NCBI GenBank assembly: GCA_020635195.1 | Contig: JACKAG010000007.1 | Span: forward strand, 62,001-126,000 | Source of the DNA: Deltaproteobacteria bacterium | GTDB taxonomy: Bacteria; Bdellovibrionota_B; Oligoflexia; Oligoflexales; Bog-1112 | Direction: 5' to 3' | Length of the DNA: 64,000 bases | In this document: one piece after another, positions 61,331 through 64,000 of the stretch | Numbering within the stretch: position 1 is the stretch's first letter | Layout: each line of letters begins with the position of its first letter | Notes under the pieces: generated by a model | What the model saw: the letters and a program-made list of their open reading frames with translations, nothing else | What the model was told of the DNA's origin: nothing | The model's database searches: none | Program-made: the position numbers and the translations under genes

Positions 61331-62698
61331 GAGTAATTGTCAAATTTAGTGGATCAGAGATTTAAGCAGCAAGTTTTCTTACCCCATCCTCAAACTTAAC
61401 ATTAAGATCAATAACATCCGCCAGTAGTTTGTAACCCCGGAGTTTCCTCCAGCGCTTTTCTGCACTTTTAATCAACTTAAAAACCATGTGCACAGTGGCA
61501 TTGACAGAGCCACAGCCTTTCGTTCTCTTCGTCCGGAGTCGTACTGTCGCAAATGTGGATTCAATAGGATTAGTGGTCCGGATATGCTGCCAATGAACAC
61601 CAGGAAAATCATAGAAGCTGAGGAGCCTGTGTTTACCCCTCAGCAGACTTTTGACAGCCTTCGGGTATTTATCTTCAAAAACTGACTGAAATTTTGTAAG
61701 CGCTTTTTCCGCATCTTTTTTGTTCTCTGCCATATATATTTCATGAATCATTTTCTTAGCTTCAGGCTGTTTTGTCTTTGGCATCTTGTCCAGAATATTT
61801 GCGGTCTTATGAACCCAGCAGGCTTGCTGTTTAGAGGACGGAAAAATTTCCTCCAGCGCTTTCCAGAAACCAAGGGCACCATCCGCAACGGCAAGCTCAG
61901 GCCCTCTCTCCAGCCCTCGTTCTCTCAGAGAGAGCAGAACATTCTTCCAGCTCAGCTCGCTTTCACGATAGCCCTGCTCTATCGCTACCAGCTCTTTTTT
62001 GCCATCTTCTGCTGCTCCGACAATCACCAGAATGCACATTCTGTCATCTTCCCCGAGGCGCACGTTAAAATGTATCCCATCTGCCCACATGTACACGTAA
62101 CGTTTCCCGGAAAGAGATCGCTTATCCCACTCCCGGAAATCTCCTTCCCAGACCTTCTTTAATCTTGTCACAGTCGATGCTGAGAAACCCTTAGCATGTT
62201 TACCCAGAAGAGCCTGAAGCGCTTCTGGAAAATCTCCGCTTGAAATCCCCTTCAGATAAAGCCATGGGACAAGCTCTTCCAGAGATTTAGTTTTTCTCAG
62301 GTACGGTGGCAGAATCTGGCTGGTAAATCTTTTCCGGCAGCCATCCTCATCAACTCTCTTATCGTTTATCTTTGGTGCTTTCACATCAATAGCACCAAGA
62401 CCGGTCTGGATCTTTCTTTCCGGGTGATAGCCATTTCTGACCACCATCCTGTGCCCTTTCTCATCTGCTACAGATCTGAATCTCTCAATATAGTCGGAGA
62501 CTTCAGCCTCTATTGCCTGAGCCAGCATCTTTCGGGCACCTTCTCTTAATACCTCTGTCAACGCATCGCTGATAGTTTCTTGTGGAAGTTGAACTGAATT
62601 GCAAGTAGCTTCTCTCATAGCGTATTCCTTAAATTCTAAAAAAGCACTTGAGGGTACGCTACTTAATTCTCCTCATCCACTAAATTCGATCATATCTC
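61331..62698 (-). mobile_element. IS256-family insertion sequence, copy 2 (1368 bp)
   Basis: Same length and ends as copy 1. Perfect 9-bp target duplication AACCTTTGA (61322-61330 and 62699-62707) proves the boundaries. It split a GNAT gene. About eight differences from copy 1, all in the last ~460 bp. Confidence 0.97.
61362..62618 (-). CDS. IS256-family transposase, copy 2
   Basis: The 418-residue protein is identical to copy 1 except one residue (Ser for Thr in GISSGDFPEA). The same DDE residues are present. A stop replaces the upstream TTG extension of copy 1, which fixes the start at the ATG. Confidence 0.95.
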   Translation of the reverse strand: MREATCNSVQLPQETISDALTEVLREGARKMLAQAIEAEVSDYIERFRSVADEKGHRMVVRNGYHPERKIQTGLGAIDVKAPKINDKRVDEDGCRKRFTSQILPPYLRKTKSLEELVPWLYLKGISSGDFPEALQALLGKHAKGFSASTVTRLKKVWEGDFREWDKRSLSGKRYVYMWADGIHFNVRLGEDDRMCILVIVGAAEDGKKELVAIEQGYRESELSWKNVLLSLRERGLERGPELAVADGALGFWKALEEIFPSSKQQACWVHKTANILDKMPKTKQPEAKKMIHEIYMAENKKDAEKALTKFQSVFEDKYPKAVKSLLRGKHRLLSFYDFPGVHWQHIRTTNPIESTFATVRLRTKRTKGCGSVNATVHMVFKLIKSAEKRWRKLRGYKLLADVIDLNVKFEDGVRKLAA

Positions 62699-62865
62699 AA
62701 CCTTTGAAGTCTTGCGGCATAATCTGAAAATGGAATTTTAAAAAAATCTTCGTAATCAGGCCCCAGATAAATCCAGGCATCCCGATCAGAATCGTTGTCC
62801 ATCTCATCGAAGGCTTTTAGGAAGGATTTTTCATATCTTGAATCTGGCCTGACTAGACGCATCAT
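62699..62865 (-). pseudogene. GNAT acetyltransferase, 5' part
   Basis: MMRLVRPDSRYEKSFLKAFD, then DRDAWIYLGPDYEDFFKI and FSDYAARLQR form the N-terminal part of the GNAT gene interrupted by IS256 copy 2. GGGAG lies eight bases before the start. The join is in frame. Confidence 0.88.
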
Positions 62866-63103
62866 GAAAGAAACTCCCGAAACTGAGAATTTATCTCCAA
62901 TGAATTTTTTCAGAATGTGTAATCAACTGATATTTAAAAGAAAATGGCGTATCCGGAACAATTCGAACGCACGACTCTCTGATTCGTAGTCCGTCGCCGT
63001 ATCTGATTTAAATAATCTATAAAATTTCAAGAAAAAATGCTATACATGCTTATTATACCCAGCACTACTGGGAGCTTACGGAATTTTTTTATAGGCAGAA
63101 GAT

Positions 63104-64000
63104 ATGGTCGCTATTACAGAAATACAAAGAAAAATCAAGAAGCTAGACTGGTCTGACATTAGAGAATGGGCTGGAAGTAAGATTATGGCTCGTGGGGAAT
63201 CCTATTTTGAGGATGGATATGTCTCTAAGCTTAGAATTTCTACTAAAGGTCTTATTGCTAAAGTTGATGGTTCTAGTCCATACCTGACCCTTGTTTCCTT
63301 TGATAAAAAGGATCAGCTCAAATCAGAGTGTACCTGTCCCTATGGGTATGATTGCAAGCATGGGGTTGCCACTCTCCTGGCGTATTGTGACTCAATCAAA
63401 TCCAAAAAGAAGGTTCCGACCACCAACGCAAGCGATCCCGATATCACAAAAGTTTTGACCGGTGAGGATAGCGACGATTTTGAGGATGATGATGAATATT
63501 ATGAGCCAGAAGCTGTAAGGGCAAAGGGTAAGCGGGGCAAATCTGAAAGTACTGACAGTGACATCAATTCTTTCTTAGCCAAAAAAACTAAAGCCGTGTT
63601 ACAAGAATTGATCGTTTCTTATACTAAAGAGTATCCCGAAATAAAGAAGCAGTTGCTCGATGAAGCTAAGGTGTCAACGGGTAAAGTTAAATCACTGGTT
63701 ACAGCAATGCGAAAGGAAATTGCTCAAATAACCTCAACTCCTGCTTGGCAGAACCATTGGGATGGTCGAGGTGAGCTTGCAGATTTTGGTAGAGTCAAAT
63801 CTGTAATGGAGCAATTGCTATTAAAAAGGCAGTATCAGGCTGTTATAGATATAAATAGGGAACTCGTTGCTCAAGCAAATTCGTATATCGAAACTTGTGA
63901 TGATGACGGAGATGCTGGTTGTCAAATCTCAGAATGCATTGAGATAGGTTTTGATGCCCTTTCAAAATCTGATCTACCTGATTTTGAAAAGTTATCCTAT
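63104..64000 (+). CDS. SWIM zinc-finger protein, C-terminus off the window
   Basis: About 299 residues are visible. ARGESYFEDGYVSKLRI (about 29-45) and SECTCPYGYDCKHGVATLLAY (Cys-x-Cys ... Cys-x-His, about 74-94) are the SWIM zinc finger and its preceding helix. An acidic stretch (DSDDFEDDDEYYEPE) and a basic one follow, then a helical region. SWIM proteins in bacteria often occur with SNF2-type helicases or MoxR systems. The end is outside the window. Confidence 0.85.
   Translation, partial: MVAITEIQRKIKKLDWSDIREWAGSKIMARGESYFEDGYVSKLRISTKGLIAKVDGSSPYLTLVSFDKKDQLKSECTCPYGYDCKHGVATLLAYCDSIKSKKKVPTTNASDPDITKVLTGEDSDDFEDDDEYYEPEAVRAKGKRGKSESTDSDINSFLAKKTKAVLQELIVSYTKEYPEIKKQLLDEAKVSTGKVKSLVTAMRKEIAQITSTPAWQNHWDGRGELADFGRVKSVMEQLLLKRQYQAVIDINRELVAQANSYIETCDDDGDAGCQISECIEIGFDALSKSDLPDFEKLSY

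Overview
The window reads as a chromosome segment of a Gram-negative bacterium, probably a gammaproteobacterium or a relative. It carries a class I (CyaA-type) adenylate cyclase, MtnC, an AcuI-type reductase, CysQ and an SppA peptidase, and it has many Sec-type signal peptides and lipoboxes. The abundant ankyrin and leucine-rich repeat proteins, two near-identical IS256-family copies, a full IS21-family element, fragments of further elements and a decayed Mu-like prophage suggest a host-associated lineage with an active IS load. This placement is inference; no rRNA gene is present to settle it.

Layout. 1-6.3 kb: the 3'-truncated edge of a chemotaxis receptor, mtnC, and a same-strand run of a J-domain protein, a PspA/IM30 protein, a DUF4178-like membrane protein and two unknowns, which looks like an envelope-stress operon. 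6.3-13 kb: an LRR lipoprotein; a TrpR-family regulator with a long operator-like palindrome, overlapping an aromatic amino-acid permease; thrS; an MscS channel. 13-24 kb: mostly small secreted proteins, an RlaP-like nucleotidyltransferase, a YceI-like protein, an 8-bp tandem repeat beside a dead transposase, then a secreted polymorphic-toxin-like gene with a putative immunity gene, a lipase-like hydrolase and a lipoprotein serine protease. 24-26.4 kb: sppA and a NYN-domain protein. 26.4-33.1 kb: an ankyrin gene broken by IS256 and cut by IS21, then a nucleotidyltransferase/XRE pair resembling a toxin-antitoxin system. 33.1-41.8 kb: a degenerate Mu-like prophage (gp44 pseudogene, gp45-gp48, tail-fibre proteins, broken Toprim primase, XRE regulator) interspersed with secreted ankyrin-repeat genes. 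41.8-45.2 kb: another ankyrin gene and a coupled pair of exported proteins, one with a nucleotidylyltransferase-like fold. 45.6-60.1 kb: mainly housekeeping genes (DCC protein, cyaA, ssb, resolvase, aroA, cca, cysQ, CBS, acuI, M16 peptidase, YdjC deacetylase, thiamine pyrophosphokinase, SemiSWEET). 60.1-64 kb: IS21 and IS5 debris, a GNAT gene cleanly split by the second IS256 copy, and the start of a SWIM zinc-finger gene.

The most interesting material is the toxin/immunity locus at 17.6-20.0 kb, the coupling of secreted ankyrin genes to a phage baseplate module (reminiscent of Wolbachia phage WO), the exported NMNAT-like pair at 42.9-45.2 kb, the palindromic trpR operator, and an SSB whose 3' end overlaps a resolvase and lacks the usual acidic tip. 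All functional statements rest on reading motifs by eye; no database search was run.
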